This document shows, piece by piece, positions 1 through 7,759 of a DNA stretch of 30,594 nucleotides. The DNA lies in contig JACKDJ010000039.1 in the NCBI GenBank assembly GCA_020633625.1, positions 1 to 30,594 on the forward strand. Reading direction: 5' to 3'. Both the position numbers and the translations under genes were made by a program. This DNA is from Myxococcales bacterium. GTDB taxonomy: Bacteria > Myxococcota_A > Bradymonadia > REDH01. Position 1 is the first letter of the stretch. Each line of letters opens with the position of its first letter. The notes beneath the pieces were generated by a model. That model did not search any database and had not been told where the DNA came from. It worked only from the letters and a program-made list of their open reading frames with translations.

Positions 1-1989
1 GCCCGGGCATGCGCTCCGGCAGCCGGGGCCGTACCAGCCGTCGGGGCACGCGTCCCAGGCGCACGTCGGGAGGTCGAGGCCGGCCAGTCTGGGATCGCAC
101 ACACACTCGCCCCCCGCGCAGATCTCGGCGTCGCCGCAGGCGTGGCCACACTCGCCGCAGTTCAGCGCGTTGGTGCGTGTGTCGATGCACTGGCCGTCGC
201 AGACGGTGGCGCCGGGCCGCTCGGGGCACGTCTTCCACTCGCCGTCGACATCGACCGCCACCTCGCAGACGCTCGTCGCCGTCCCCGACGCGCGCGCGCG
301 GGTCACGAGCATCGAGCCATCGTCCAACGTGTGGGAGCTGAGGTTATCGAACACCAACCACAGCCCCAGCAACGCGTCAGTCGAGAACGTCGAATGGGAT
401 GGCTCGGGATAGCCCCAGCAGAACTCGCTCAGCCCCTCGTCGTGCGGGGGGATCTCCACGCCGAGCTCGTCGATGGAGTGGCCCAAGTCGTAAGTCCGGA
501 CGTCGCGCTCCCAGGGCTCGGTGAAGTACTCCACGCAGTACGTCTTCGGCCCGTGCGTTTCGCCCCCGACAACCGGCCCCGTTGGCACGAGCGGACCCCC
601 GCGCGACAAGTTTTCACTGATGTAGAGGGGGCTTGGTGCGAAGTCCGCCGTGCGCTCCCCGTTGATTCGCGCCGACAGCGGAGACCACGAGCGCCAAGGG
701 GTCGCATCCGTCGCCCCCCCGAGGATCGACGCCGACCACGAGCGCCCGGCGACGAACGTCCAGCCTTCCTCCTCCGGCTGGCACACGCCATCGACCAGGC
801 GGTAGCCCCGCGCGCACAGGGCGCACTCCTCCGGCGTCGGGTCGCACACCCCGCCCCGACACCACCCCTCCGTCGACCCGTCCACACACGGCTCCCCCTC
901 GTACGTCGGCCAAGGCACGCACGCGAGCAACCTGTCGTCGCACGCAGCGACCTGGCACGGACCCACCGGCGTAGACGAGCAGTCGATCTCCGGGCCGTCG
1001 ATGTACGTCGAAGCGCAGTCGATCGGCGGACACCCCGTGTCCGGGCTGCAGTTCGACGCCCTGAAGTGGCAAGCGTCGCAACCGATCCCCCCTTCGCACT
1101 GCTCCCCGTCTTCGATGATGCCGTTGCCGCAGTGGGAGGCGGGGGGCGCGCCGAGGAAAAAGGACACTCGTCCGCCACTCGGAAAAACAAACCAGCGACT
1201 CTCCAGACCGAACTCCGCCGCGTCCCCGACCCATGTCACAGGCACCTCACGGATGGGTGGATCCGGTTCGCCGAGCACGTGGATCTCCACCACTGCTACC
1301 AGGTCACGCCGGGCCGAGGAGAAAGGAATCAAACGCACCCGCCAGACCCCCTGGTCCGCCAGAGTCCACGGCCCGTCGTAGCCGCCTGGCAGCAGTCCCA
1401 GGCTCATCACCGGTGTCTCAGAGAGATACCCGCTGGGCGTGGCCATGTATTGACCGACTCTGATGTGGGCATCCGGCGACGGGAGAGTTCCTGGGGGCAG
1501 GCTCACGCGAACCCCGGGTGCGCAGACCTCGTGCACGCCGGACTCCAGTGTCACACCGGCGATCCACCCCCAACTCGAGTCGGTGGTGGGAGGTAGCGGT
1601 TCACACTCCGCCCACCACTCAACCAGATCCTGTTCATCCAGCTCAGCGTCGAGTTGCGTGTCCATCGCGGGGTCGGACGCGCGTTCATCTTGCAGATCGT
1701 CCCGTTCGTCACGGCCTCCGGCATCGAGATCCCAAGTCTCGGCGTCCACACCCTCGTCCGGCACCGCGTCCCTAGCGCCGTCAGCCGCCGCGTCCTCGCC
1801 GTTCGAATCCCCGCCTACCTCATCGGGGTGAGTCTGCACGTCATGCACAGCTGCGTCAGCGACGTCTCCCGCCTCGACGCCGATCGAACCATGTGTTTGG
1901 CACGCGCCTGTCACGCAGGACCACGCCGCCACGAATATCACGAAGCCGACCGTACCGCGGCTCCGTAGGTGCACGCAGAAGCGCATCAT
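1..1989 (-). CDS. Cys-rich lipoprotein, array member 1 (3' end outside window)
   Basis: The frame is open from 1989 to the window edge (663 codons seen). It starts ATG-ATG (1989 or 1986). The start overlaps the TGA of the upstream small gene as ATGA, which suggests translational coupling. The N-terminus is a signal peptide (FVIFVAAWSCVTGAC) with a probable but imperfect lipobox, followed by a linker rich in Asp, Glu and Ala to about residue 110. Next come a beta-type domain (GVTLESGVHEVCAPG), a CGNGIIEDGEQC disulfide repeat, the CALCARGYRLVDG cysteine module, a second variable domain, a Stig1-like module (CIDTRTNALNCGECGHACG) and the beginning of an EGF-like part (GWYGPGCRSACPG). It is paralogous along its length to the gene at 2691-4865. 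Likely an outer-membrane or surface-anchored disulfide-rich protein; the molecular function is unknown. Confidence 0.85.
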   Translation of the reverse strand, partial: MMRFCVHLRSRGTVGFVIFVAAWSCVTGACQTHGSIGVEAGDVADAAVHDVQTHPDEVGGDSNGEDAAADGARDAVPDEGVDAETWDLDAGGRDERDDLQDERASDPAMDTQLDAELDEQDLVEWWAECEPLPPTTDSSWGWIAGVTLESGVHEVCAPGVRVSLPPGTLPSPDAHIRVGQYMATPSGYLSETPVMSLGLLPGGYDGPWTLADQGVWRVRLIPFSSARRDLVAVVEIHVLGEPDPPIREVPVTWVGDAAEFGLESRWFVFPSGGRVSFFLGAPPASHCGNGIIEDGEQCEGGIGCDACHFRASNCSPDTGCPPIDCASTYIDGPEIDCSSTPVGPCQVAACDDRLLACVPWPTYEGEPCVDGSTEGWCRGGVCDPTPEECALCARGYRLVDGVCQPEEEGWTFVAGRSWSASILGGATDATPWRSWSPLSARINGERTADFAPSPLYISENLSRGGPLVPTGPVVGGETHGPKTYCVEYFTEPWERDVRTYDLGHSIDELGVEIPPHDEGLSEFCWGYPEPSHSTFSTDALLGLWLVFDNLSSHTLDDGSMLVTRARASGTATSVCEVAVDVDGEWKTCPERPGATVCDGQCIDTRTNALNCGECGHACGDAEICAGGECVCDPRLAGLDLPTCAWDACPDGWYGPGCRSACPG

Positions 1990-2594
1990 TCGACGCAGAC
2001 CGTCGGCACTCCCCGGAACCGACCCAGGGCGAACTCGACCCGTCCGGACCAAGAGCTGTAGTGGAGAATCCGCGCAAGGTTGTCGTAGAAGCCGGTTCTC
2101 GCCTCGCCTCGGCCCTCGACTTCATCGCGCGCGTTTTGTTCGGACCCAGTCATGGCTTCGTACGATGGCGCCAACCGCCACTCACTAACTCCCGGCTCAT
2201 CCCAGACACCCCCGTCCATCTGGAAGTACTCCGGCGCGCCCTGCATCGACGGGACGGTGGCGTACTCCTGGACCCCGAAGTCACCGTCGTCGGCAACGAG
2301 CCCCGCCAGGAACGGTCCGGACGTAGACGCGTCCGCCCAGAGGCCATCCGCGAGCTCCGAACTCACGGGAGGGTCCTCCGTCGACCCGATCTCCGTTCCC
2401 GAGAAGTGGAGGTCGACGAGCGCGTTGCTCACCCAGAGCAGCACGTGCTGTCCGTGGGCGTTCAGGCTCGTGTCGTGAACGTTGAACGGGACCACCTCGC
2501 CCGGGTGGATCGTGGATGACAGAGCGTCGGTGGCGGGGGTGTTCCGCTCCCACTCTTCGAGATCCCGTACCGATCTGTCCGACGCCAGCCACAT
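1986..2594 (-). CDS. Small array protein 1, unknown function (202 aa)
   Basis: First gene of array unit 1. The ATG at 2594 lies inside the conserved leader repeat, and an in-frame TGA sits three codons upstream, so no longer N-terminus is possible. The stop overlaps the lipoprotein start (ATGA). There is no signal peptide or membrane segment. The first 11 residues (MWLASDRSVRD) are nearly identical to those of the paralogue at 4862-5614. The middle is divergent, and the last about 70 residues are again alike (WRLAPSYEAM..., ...GRFRGVPTVCVE). I do not recognise the family. Its place in front of a secreted paralogue, with coupled translation, suggests a partner role (chaperone, regulator or immunity-like), but that is speculation. 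Confidence 0.75.
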   Translation of the reverse strand: MWLASDRSVRDLEEWERNTPATDALSSTIHPGEVVPFNVHDTSLNAHGQHVLLWVSNALVDLHFSGTEIGSTEDPPVSSELADGLWADASTSGPFLAGLVADDGDFGVQEYATVPSMQGAPEYFQMDGGVWDEPGVSEWRLAPSYEAMTGSEQNARDEVEGRGEARTGFYDNLARILHYSSWSGRVEFALGRFRGVPTVCVE

Positions 2595-2660
2595 CTCCGC
2601 TCACGCTCCGCATCTCAGGTCACCCCACCGTAGCAGCGACCCGCGCGCCGGGCCAGCGCC
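2578..2660 (-). promoter_or_regulatory. Conserved leader repeat, copy 1
   Basis: This block of about 83 bp is nearly identical to the blocks at 5581-5680 and 11940-12039. It covers the 5' leader of the small gene and its first codons. On the minus strand it holds TGGCCC, 17 bp, then TACGGT, a poor but correctly spaced sigma70-like pair. GGAG lies 11 nt before the ATG. It also contains GGTCGC...GTGACC, which can pair with one G-U wobble where copies 2 and 3 pair perfectly. Confidence 0.65.
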
Positions 2661-2690
2661 CCCGCGCGCGACCCGCCTACCCGCCGGCGC

Positions 2691-4865
2691 CTACCGACAA
2701 GGAGCGCAGCGCAGACCGCCGCAGTCGACGTTCACCTCGCTGCCGTTCCGCACGCCGTCCGAGCACGAGTAGATGCAGTCGGCGCCGTGGTGGCCGCCGG
2801 TGCACATGCAGATGCCCGTCCCGAAGGGACCGTCGCTGCACTCGCCGCGCCCGTAGCACTCGGGTTCGCCCTCGAGGATGCCCGGGCATGCGCTCCGGCA
2901 GCCGGGGCCGTACCAGCCGTCGGGGCACGCGTCCCACGCGCACGTCGGGAGGTCGAGGCGGGCCAGCCGCGGGTCGCACACGCACTCGCCCCCCGCGCAG
3001 ATCTCGGCGTCGCCGCAGGCGTTGCCGCACTGCCCGCAGTGCTGCTCGCTCTGTCGCGTGTCGATGCACCGCCCATCGCACATCGCCGCGCCCGGCCGCT
3101 CCGGACACGTCTGCCAGTCGCCGTCGACGTTCACGGCGACCTCACAGACCCCGAGGTCCGAGGTCGACTCGCGAATCCGGGACACCGTGAACCGACCGTC
3201 GGGGGAGCTCTCGAAGTCTTCGTTTCGGACCCGAAAGTTCACCCAAAAGACGCTGTATATCGGCAGACCGTCCAAGCCGAACCGAGATGGCGCGTCCGCC
3301 GGCCACTCCCACGCCCACGTCTCGTAGCCGGACGTCCACGGCACGGTGATCACGCCGGTCGCCCCGTCGCCATCGCCAAACCGATGCGTGATCGAAACGT
3401 CGCCCGAGCGAGGCCAGCCGTCGGCCCGGTACTCCATGTACGTCCGCGACACCGCCCCTCGCAGCAGCGGCGTCCCGGGGGCGCCGGTCGGTACAAACGG
3501 CTCGACGCGGTGCCATTGATCGTAGCCCCCGTCCAGGCTGCCCGCCATCACGTATCCGGTCAGCTCGCCTTCGTCCGTGACCGGCGTCGTGTACGGGTAC
3601 CCCGAGGCCGCCCAGCCTGGGGCGAACTCCTCGGAGGGCACCCGCCCCGCGACGTAGCTGTAACCCCACTCCTCGGGCTGGCACGTCCCGTCGATGAGCC
3701 GGTAGCCCCGGCTGCAGAGCGCACACTCCTCGGAACGCGGATCGCACACGCCACCCCGACACCAGCCCTCTACCTCACCGTCCACACACGGCTCGCCTTC
3801 GCGCCTCGGCCAGTGCACACACTCCGCCGTGTTCGAGTCGCACCGCGAGAACTCGCACGGGCCGACAGGGTCCGTCGAGCAGTCGATGTCCGGCGCCGAG
3901 CACCAGTGGTGGCAGCCCCACTCATCGTCGCGGCATCCCGGTGAGGCAAAGTGGCAGCCAACGCACCAAGAGTTCGGCTCGTCGCACTGCTCGCCGTCAG
4001 AGACAATACCGTCACCGCAGATCGACGTCGGGGGGGCGCCGAGAAAGAAAATCAGCCGGCCCCCTTCTGGGAAGTCGAGCAGGTCGGTAGGGATCTCAAA
4101 CTCGGCTCCCCCGGCGACCCAGCGTACGGGTAGCTCCCCCCGCACCGGCAGGCTTCCACCAAACCTGGATGCACGGACGACCGCGCGAAGCTCGGGGTGC
4201 GGCGTATCGAACGGGAGCAGCCGCACACGCCACTGCGTGCTCCGGTCGATGTCCCACTGTCGCTCGTAGCCGTCAGGAAGCAAGCCAACTCCGACCACTG
4301 CGCTCGCGGCGACGTAGTCCCCGTCCGGCTGCATATACTGGCCAATGCGGATCCGGTCGCCGCCATCGGTGAGCCCGCCGGGCGGAACACTCACGCGGAC
4401 CCCGGCGGCGCAGACCTCGTGCACCCCCGACGCAAGCGTAACCCCGAAGCTCCACTCATCGTTCGGACGGTAGTCGGGAGCGGACGGAGTACACTCCGGC
4501 GACCAGTCGGGCACCTCGGCGTCCGCGTGCGGGGTATCCGCCGTGGCTTCCGTTGCATCGGGATCGTCGAGGTCGTCGAAGGAGTCGATCGCATCAGACG
4601 CGTCGGACGGCTCGCGTGGGTCCGTGTCGCCGGTCGTGTCTCCCCTTGCGTCTAGAGGCGCGGCGTCCCGCGCGCTCCCGTCCCCCGGCGCGTCGGCCGG
4701 CGCGTCGGCCGGCCCGGTATCGGCGTCGGCGGCCGCGTCCCGCTCCCCTCGCGACGGCGAGTCGCCGCCGGTGCATGCACTCACCGTCGCCCACGCGACA
4801 AGGGCCAGGGCGGACGCCACGACTGTGCCGGGGCAATTCATTCGGGGCGGCTGTGTTGGTCTCAC
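2691..4865 (-). CDS. Cys-rich lipoprotein, array member 2 (complete)
   Basis: The preferred start is GTG at 4865: it is 6 nt after a perfect GGAGGT and overlaps the TGA of the small gene (GTGA), as in the other units. An in-frame ATG at 4841 and a longer frame from 4907 are less well supported. The product has 724 aa. Residues 1-31 are a signal peptide with lipobox VSAC; 32-120 are an Asp/Ala-rich linker; about 137-275 a beta-type domain (FGVTLASGVHEVCAAG); about 283 onwards CGDGIVSDGEQC and further paired cysteines (CALCSRGYRLIDG); then a variable domain, a Stig1-like module (CGQCGNACGDAEICAGGEC), an EGF-like module (GWYGPGCRSACPG) and a terminal DGVRNGSEVNVDCGG repeat typical of myxobacterial secreted proteins. 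Probably surface-displayed; ligand and role unknown. Confidence 0.85.
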   Translation of the reverse strand: MRPTQPPRMNCPGTVVASALALVAWATVSACTGGDSPSRGERDAAADADTGPADAPADAPGDGSARDAAPLDARGDTTGDTDPREPSDASDAIDSFDDLDDPDATEATADTPHADAEVPDWSPECTPSAPDYRPNDEWSFGVTLASGVHEVCAAGVRVSVPPGGLTDGGDRIRIGQYMQPDGDYVAASAVVGVGLLPDGYERQWDIDRSTQWRVRLLPFDTPHPELRAVVRASRFGGSLPVRGELPVRWVAGGAEFEIPTDLLDFPEGGRLIFFLGAPPTSICGDGIVSDGEQCDEPNSWCVGCHFASPGCRDDEWGCHHWCSAPDIDCSTDPVGPCEFSRCDSNTAECVHWPRREGEPCVDGEVEGWCRGGVCDPRSEECALCSRGYRLIDGTCQPEEWGYSYVAGRVPSEEFAPGWAASGYPYTTPVTDEGELTGYVMAGSLDGGYDQWHRVEPFVPTGAPGTPLLRGAVSRTYMEYRADGWPRSGDVSITHRFGDGDGATGVITVPWTSGYETWAWEWPADAPSRFGLDGLPIYSVFWVNFRVRNEDFESSPDGRFTVSRIRESTSDLGVCEVAVNVDGDWQTCPERPGAAMCDGRCIDTRQSEQHCGQCGNACGDAEICAGGECVCDPRLARLDLPTCAWDACPDGWYGPGCRSACPGILEGEPECYGRGECSDGPFGTGICMCTGGHHGADCIYSCSDGVRNGSEVNVDCGGLRCAPCR

Positions 4866-5614
4866 GGTCCGACCTCCGTGGGGTCGGCGGTCGGCGGCTC
4901 GACACACAGAGCCGGAACGCCGTCGAACCGCCCATCAGGAAACACAACGGCGGTGTCCCAGCTCGCGAATCCGTCGTCGCGGAGGAGTTGGTACGCTTCT
5001 CGGAGGACGTTCGCCCGCTCATCCACCGCATCAGCTTGTTCAGCTTGCGACTCAGTCATCGCGGCGCGGCTAGAGGCCAGCCGCCAGTCCACCTCGTCGG
5101 CGTCCGCCCACTCGCCCTCCGCGAGCTGCACATACTCACTCCTCTCGAGGATCTCGATCTGCAGCGGGACGTTGTTGTGGGCGCCCCGACTGGAGCTCGG
5201 CACCTCGACCAGCTCACCGGCGCCGGTCGGCGCCGAGGCCGGCGTCCTCGAGATTCGCAGGATCGCGCCGGCGGCCGGTCCAGGGCCGAGGGACTCCGAC
5301 AGCACCGCGAGCGGCCCGACGGAGAACGCGGGGTCCGCCACCGCGACAGCAGAGAACGCCCCGAAGCCCGGGTCTCCGTCCTGGGTGTAGACCGCGAGTC
5401 CCCACGCCGGCAGAACGGCCGGCTCGTAGGCCAGATGGTACTCCTCGGTGCCGGGAAGCCAGAACTCAGACCCGAACGGGAGCGGCGGCTCGCACGCGTT
5501 GATGTCCCCGTCGGCCCCAAGGCCGACGAACGTGTTTGCGTTGAGACGCGCGCGCCCCGACAGAAGCCGCGGGGTGTCTCCGTCACGAACTCCGCTGTCC
5601 GACGCCAGCCACAT
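4862..5614 (-). CDS. Small array protein 2, unknown function (250 aa)
   Basis: Paralogue of the small protein at 1986-2594. The start ATG lies in leader copy 2, with an in-frame stop just upstream; the end overlaps the lipoprotein start by GTGA. No signal peptide. The sequence has an N-terminal 11-residue conserved stretch (MWLASDSGVRD), a divergent middle rich in Gly, Ala and Pro, and a conserved C-terminal part of about 70 residues (WRLASSRAAMTESQ..., ...FPDGRFDGVPALCVE) that aligns with small protein 1. The middle has very few cysteines, unlike its partner. Family not recognised; function unknown. Confidence 0.75.
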   Translation of the reverse strand: MWLASDSGVRDGDTPRLLSGRARLNANTFVGLGADGDINACEPPLPFGSEFWLPGTEEYHLAYEPAVLPAWGLAVYTQDGDPGFGAFSAVAVADPAFSVGPLAVLSESLGPGPAAGAILRISRTPASAPTGAGELVEVPSSSRGAHNNVPLQIEILERSEYVQLAEGEWADADEVDWRLASSRAAMTESQAEQADAVDERANVLREAYQLLRDDGFASWDTAVVFPDGRFDGVPALCVEPPTADPTEVGP

Positions 5615-5680
5615 CTCCGCTCACGCTCCGCATCTCAGGTCGCCCCACCGTAGCAGCGACCCGCGCGCCGAGCCAGCGCC
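5581..5680 (-). promoter_or_regulatory. Conserved leader repeat, copy 2
   Basis: This 100-bp block matches 11940-12039 with about four differences and 2578-2660 with about three over the shared part. It extends from upstream of the putative -35 into codon 11 of the small gene, and the similarity stops there. GGTCGC at 5638-5643 and GCGACC at 5656-5661 can form a 6-bp stem. A minus-strand mini-ORF of 16 codons (MRSVSGDVAGVGQRSS) overlaps the small gene's start out of frame. Confidence 0.65.
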
Positions 5681-5699
5681 TTCCCCCCCGGCGCGGCCC

Positions 5700-6885
5700 T
5701 CACTCACAAGGCCAGCACTGCGTCCCGCCGCAGTCGACGTTGACCTCGCTTCCGTTGCGGATCCCGTCGTCGCACCGGAACTCGCAGTTCGGGCCGTGCG
5801 TGAACATGTCACACACACACACGCCCGTTCCGAAGGGGCCGTCGCTGCACTCGCCATTCCCATTGCACTGGGGCTCGCCTTCCAGCACGCCCGCGCAGAC
5901 GCTCCGGCAGCCCGGGCCGTACCAGCCCTCGGGGCATGCGTCCCACGCGCACGTCGGCAGGTCGAGACGGGCCAGCCGCGGGTCGCACACGCACTCGCCG
6001 CCAGCGCAGATCTCGGCGTCCCCGCACGCGTGGCCGCACTCGCCGCAGTGAAGGCGGTTCTGGCGTGTGTCGGTGCACTGGCCGTTGCACACGGTGGCGC
6101 CCGGACGTTCGGGGCACGTCTGCCAGTCCCCGTCTACGTTCACCCCGACGTCGCAGACCCCGAGATCGGTGTGTGACCATCTCACGCGAGTAAGGTTGAA
6201 GCTCCCTCCCGAAACTGCTGAACTGCCGCGGTTCTCCCACTGAAACACCCACGCCCCGGTGCGGACATGCTGATAGGCGGCCGGCTCTGGGAGTTCGGTC
6301 GCTTCAGTCCTTACGGTAGACGACCACGGAAGTTCCACCTCCAACTCAATCGAAGGATCGATATCGCCGAAGTACGGAAACCAGACCCGCACCGTATTCG
6401 GAGACCACGGGATCGCGCGGTACTCGTGGCTGTAGATCGACGGTCCGCCGGGATCGAGTTCGTCGGGTGGACCGGTGGGGAACAGCCCTTCGTACTCGAT
6501 CCAACCCGACCCCGACACCGCGCCACTCACTACTGGGAACGCCCGCTCCCCCTGGATCCGCGTGCTTCTGTCGCCTCTACCGCGCGTCGGTCCACTCCAC
6601 CCGGACGAGAACAGGTCCACGCCCTCCGGGGTCATCGACGGGGCGAGGTGGCGCCCGGCGACAAAGCTCAGACCGTGCTCCTCGGGCCAGCACGCGCCAT
6701 CGACGAACCGGTACCCACGGCGGCAGAGGCCGCACTCCTCGAGCTCCGGCGAGCACACGCCGGCACGACACCGACCCGAGACCGCGCCGTCTTCGCACGG
6801 CTCGCCCTCGTGCGTCGGCCAGCGCACACACTCGGTCGAGTACGTGTCGCACGCGGCGATCTCGCACGGCCCTACGGCCTCGGCC
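5700..6885 (-). pseudogene. 3' half of a Cys-rich lipoprotein gene, 5' part lost at the IS21 element
   Basis: Encodes the C-terminal part of an array lipoprotein: VGPCEIAACDTYSTEC, the CGLCRRGYRFVDG module, a variable domain, a Stig1-like module (CTDTRQNRLHCGECG), an EGF-like module and a terminal DGIRNGSEVNVDCGG repeat. It has no signal peptide, Asp-rich linker or first beta domain. Homology to the paralogues begins right after the IS end, near 6883. The frame stays open into the IS, and a GTG at 6920 overlaps the istB stop (GTGA), so a 406-aa cytoplasmic fragment could be translated. Without an export signal its disulfide modules would probably not fold. The segment 6622-6883 is duplicated at 10315-10576. 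Confidence 0.85.
6622..6883 (+). repeat. 262-bp direct repeat flanking the IS, left copy
   Basis: Matches 10315-10576 in the same orientation with about 11 mismatches counted by eye (around 96%). Within the shared reading frame, all but the mismatch at the IS-proximal edge are synonymous, so both copies encode the same stretch of about 85 residues. It is far longer than the 4-8 bp target duplication of IS21 elements, so it is leftover homology between two paralogous genes. Confidence 0.85.
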
Positions 6886-6916
6886 TGGCTGGGGGTGAGG
6901 CGTCCGATGCCGGTGA

Positions 6917-7759
6917 TCACGCGTCCTCCTGGTCGTCGTCGACGGGGGTGAGGGACTCGTCGGCGGCGTGGGAGACGTCTTCGGGATCGATGGCGCCGGC
7001 GCGCTCGCGTGCTTCTTTGAGGCGCCACGACATGCCGCGGATGCGCACGACGTCCGCGCGGTGCACCAGCCGTTCGATGATCGCCCCGGCGCAGGTCGCG
7101 TTCGGAAACACGGACGTCCAGTCCTTGAAGTAGAGGTTGGTGGAGATGACGATCGAGCGCCGGGCGTCGTAGCGCCGGTTGACGAGGTCGTAGAAGAGGT
7201 CGGCGGCGCGCTCGGAGTACGAGAGGTAGCCGAGCTCGTCGATGCAGAGGACATCGAAGGCCGCGAGCTGGCCGAGCGCGAGCCGCAGTCGCGACGGCGA
7301 GTCGATGGAGGCGAGGTCTTGCAGCATCTTCTGCGCGGTGGTGACACAGACCGTGTGGCCCGCGAGCACGGCGTTGTGGGCGATGTTTCGCATGAGCGTG
7401 GTCTTGCCGAGCCCGTGATCTCCAACCATGACGAGGTTGTCGCCGGGGTCGACGAAACGAAGCTGGAGCGCCGCCTCGAGGCGAGCGCGGTCGATCTCCG
7501 TGGGCCAGTTCCAGTCGAAGGCCGCGATGGGCTTGAAAGCTCCGATGTGCGCGCGGCGTTGCCGGCGGTCGAGGCTGCGAGCAGCGCGTTGCTGCGTCTC
7601 CTCGTCGGCGAGCCGCTGGAGGAGCTGCAGCGCGGCGCGTGGCGACCGGCTGCTCTGGACGAGGTCCGGCAGGAGGCGGGCAGCGCCGTGCCATCCGAGC
7701 TCGAGCAGACGGGCGCTGAGTTCGGCCGCCTCAGCGGCCGGGGGCAGTGTGGCAGGCAT
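6917..7759 (-). CDS. istB: IS21 transposition helper ATPase IstB
   Basis: 280 aa, a normal length for IstB, the AAA+ DnaA-like ATPase that assembles on target DNA and stimulates the IstA transposase. Walker A is GDHGLGKT (residues 113-120) and Walker B is LCIDE (171-175); both look intact. The start at 7759 overlaps the end of istA by 29 bp, the usual IS21 arrangement implying coupled translation. The stop at 6917 lies about 30 bp inside the IS end. The element therefore appears to be transposition-competent, or recently so. Confidence 0.95.
   Translation of the reverse strand: MPATLPPAAEAAELSARLLELGWHGAARLLPDLVQSSRSPRAALQLLQRLADEETQQRAARSLDRRQRRAHIGAFKPIAAFDWNWPTEIDRARLEAALQLRFVDPGDNLVMVGDHGLGKTTLMRNIAHNAVLAGHTVCVTTAQKMLQDLASIDSPSRLRLALGQLAAFDVLCIDELGYLSYSERAADLFYDLVNRRYDARRSIVISTNLYFKDWTSVFPNATCAGAIIERLVHRADVVRIRGMSWRLKEARERAGAIDPEDVSHAADESLTPVDDDQEDA

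Noticed and set aside
142..1596. 484-codon plus-strand open frame
   Set aside because: It lies opposite the Cys-rich lipoprotein gene, which has signal peptide, cysteine modules and paralogues; the plus frame shows no domain.
2578..2660. Leader repeats as integron attC sites or a CRISPR array
   Set aside because: No attC-type core sites or integrase, copies are kilobases apart, and there are no regular spacers.
5566..5625. 16-codon upstream ORF (MRSVSGDVAGVGQRSS) overlapping the small gene start as a regulatory leader peptide
   Set aside because: Copies 2 and 3 keep it, but in copy 1 the frame runs on for 110 codons, so it is not consistently conserved; kept only as a note.
5700..7694. Single 664-codon minus-strand frame spanning the lipoprotein fragment and istB
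   Set aside because: Its upstream half is the out-of-frame shadow of istB; real lipoprotein homology begins only at the IS end, near 6883.
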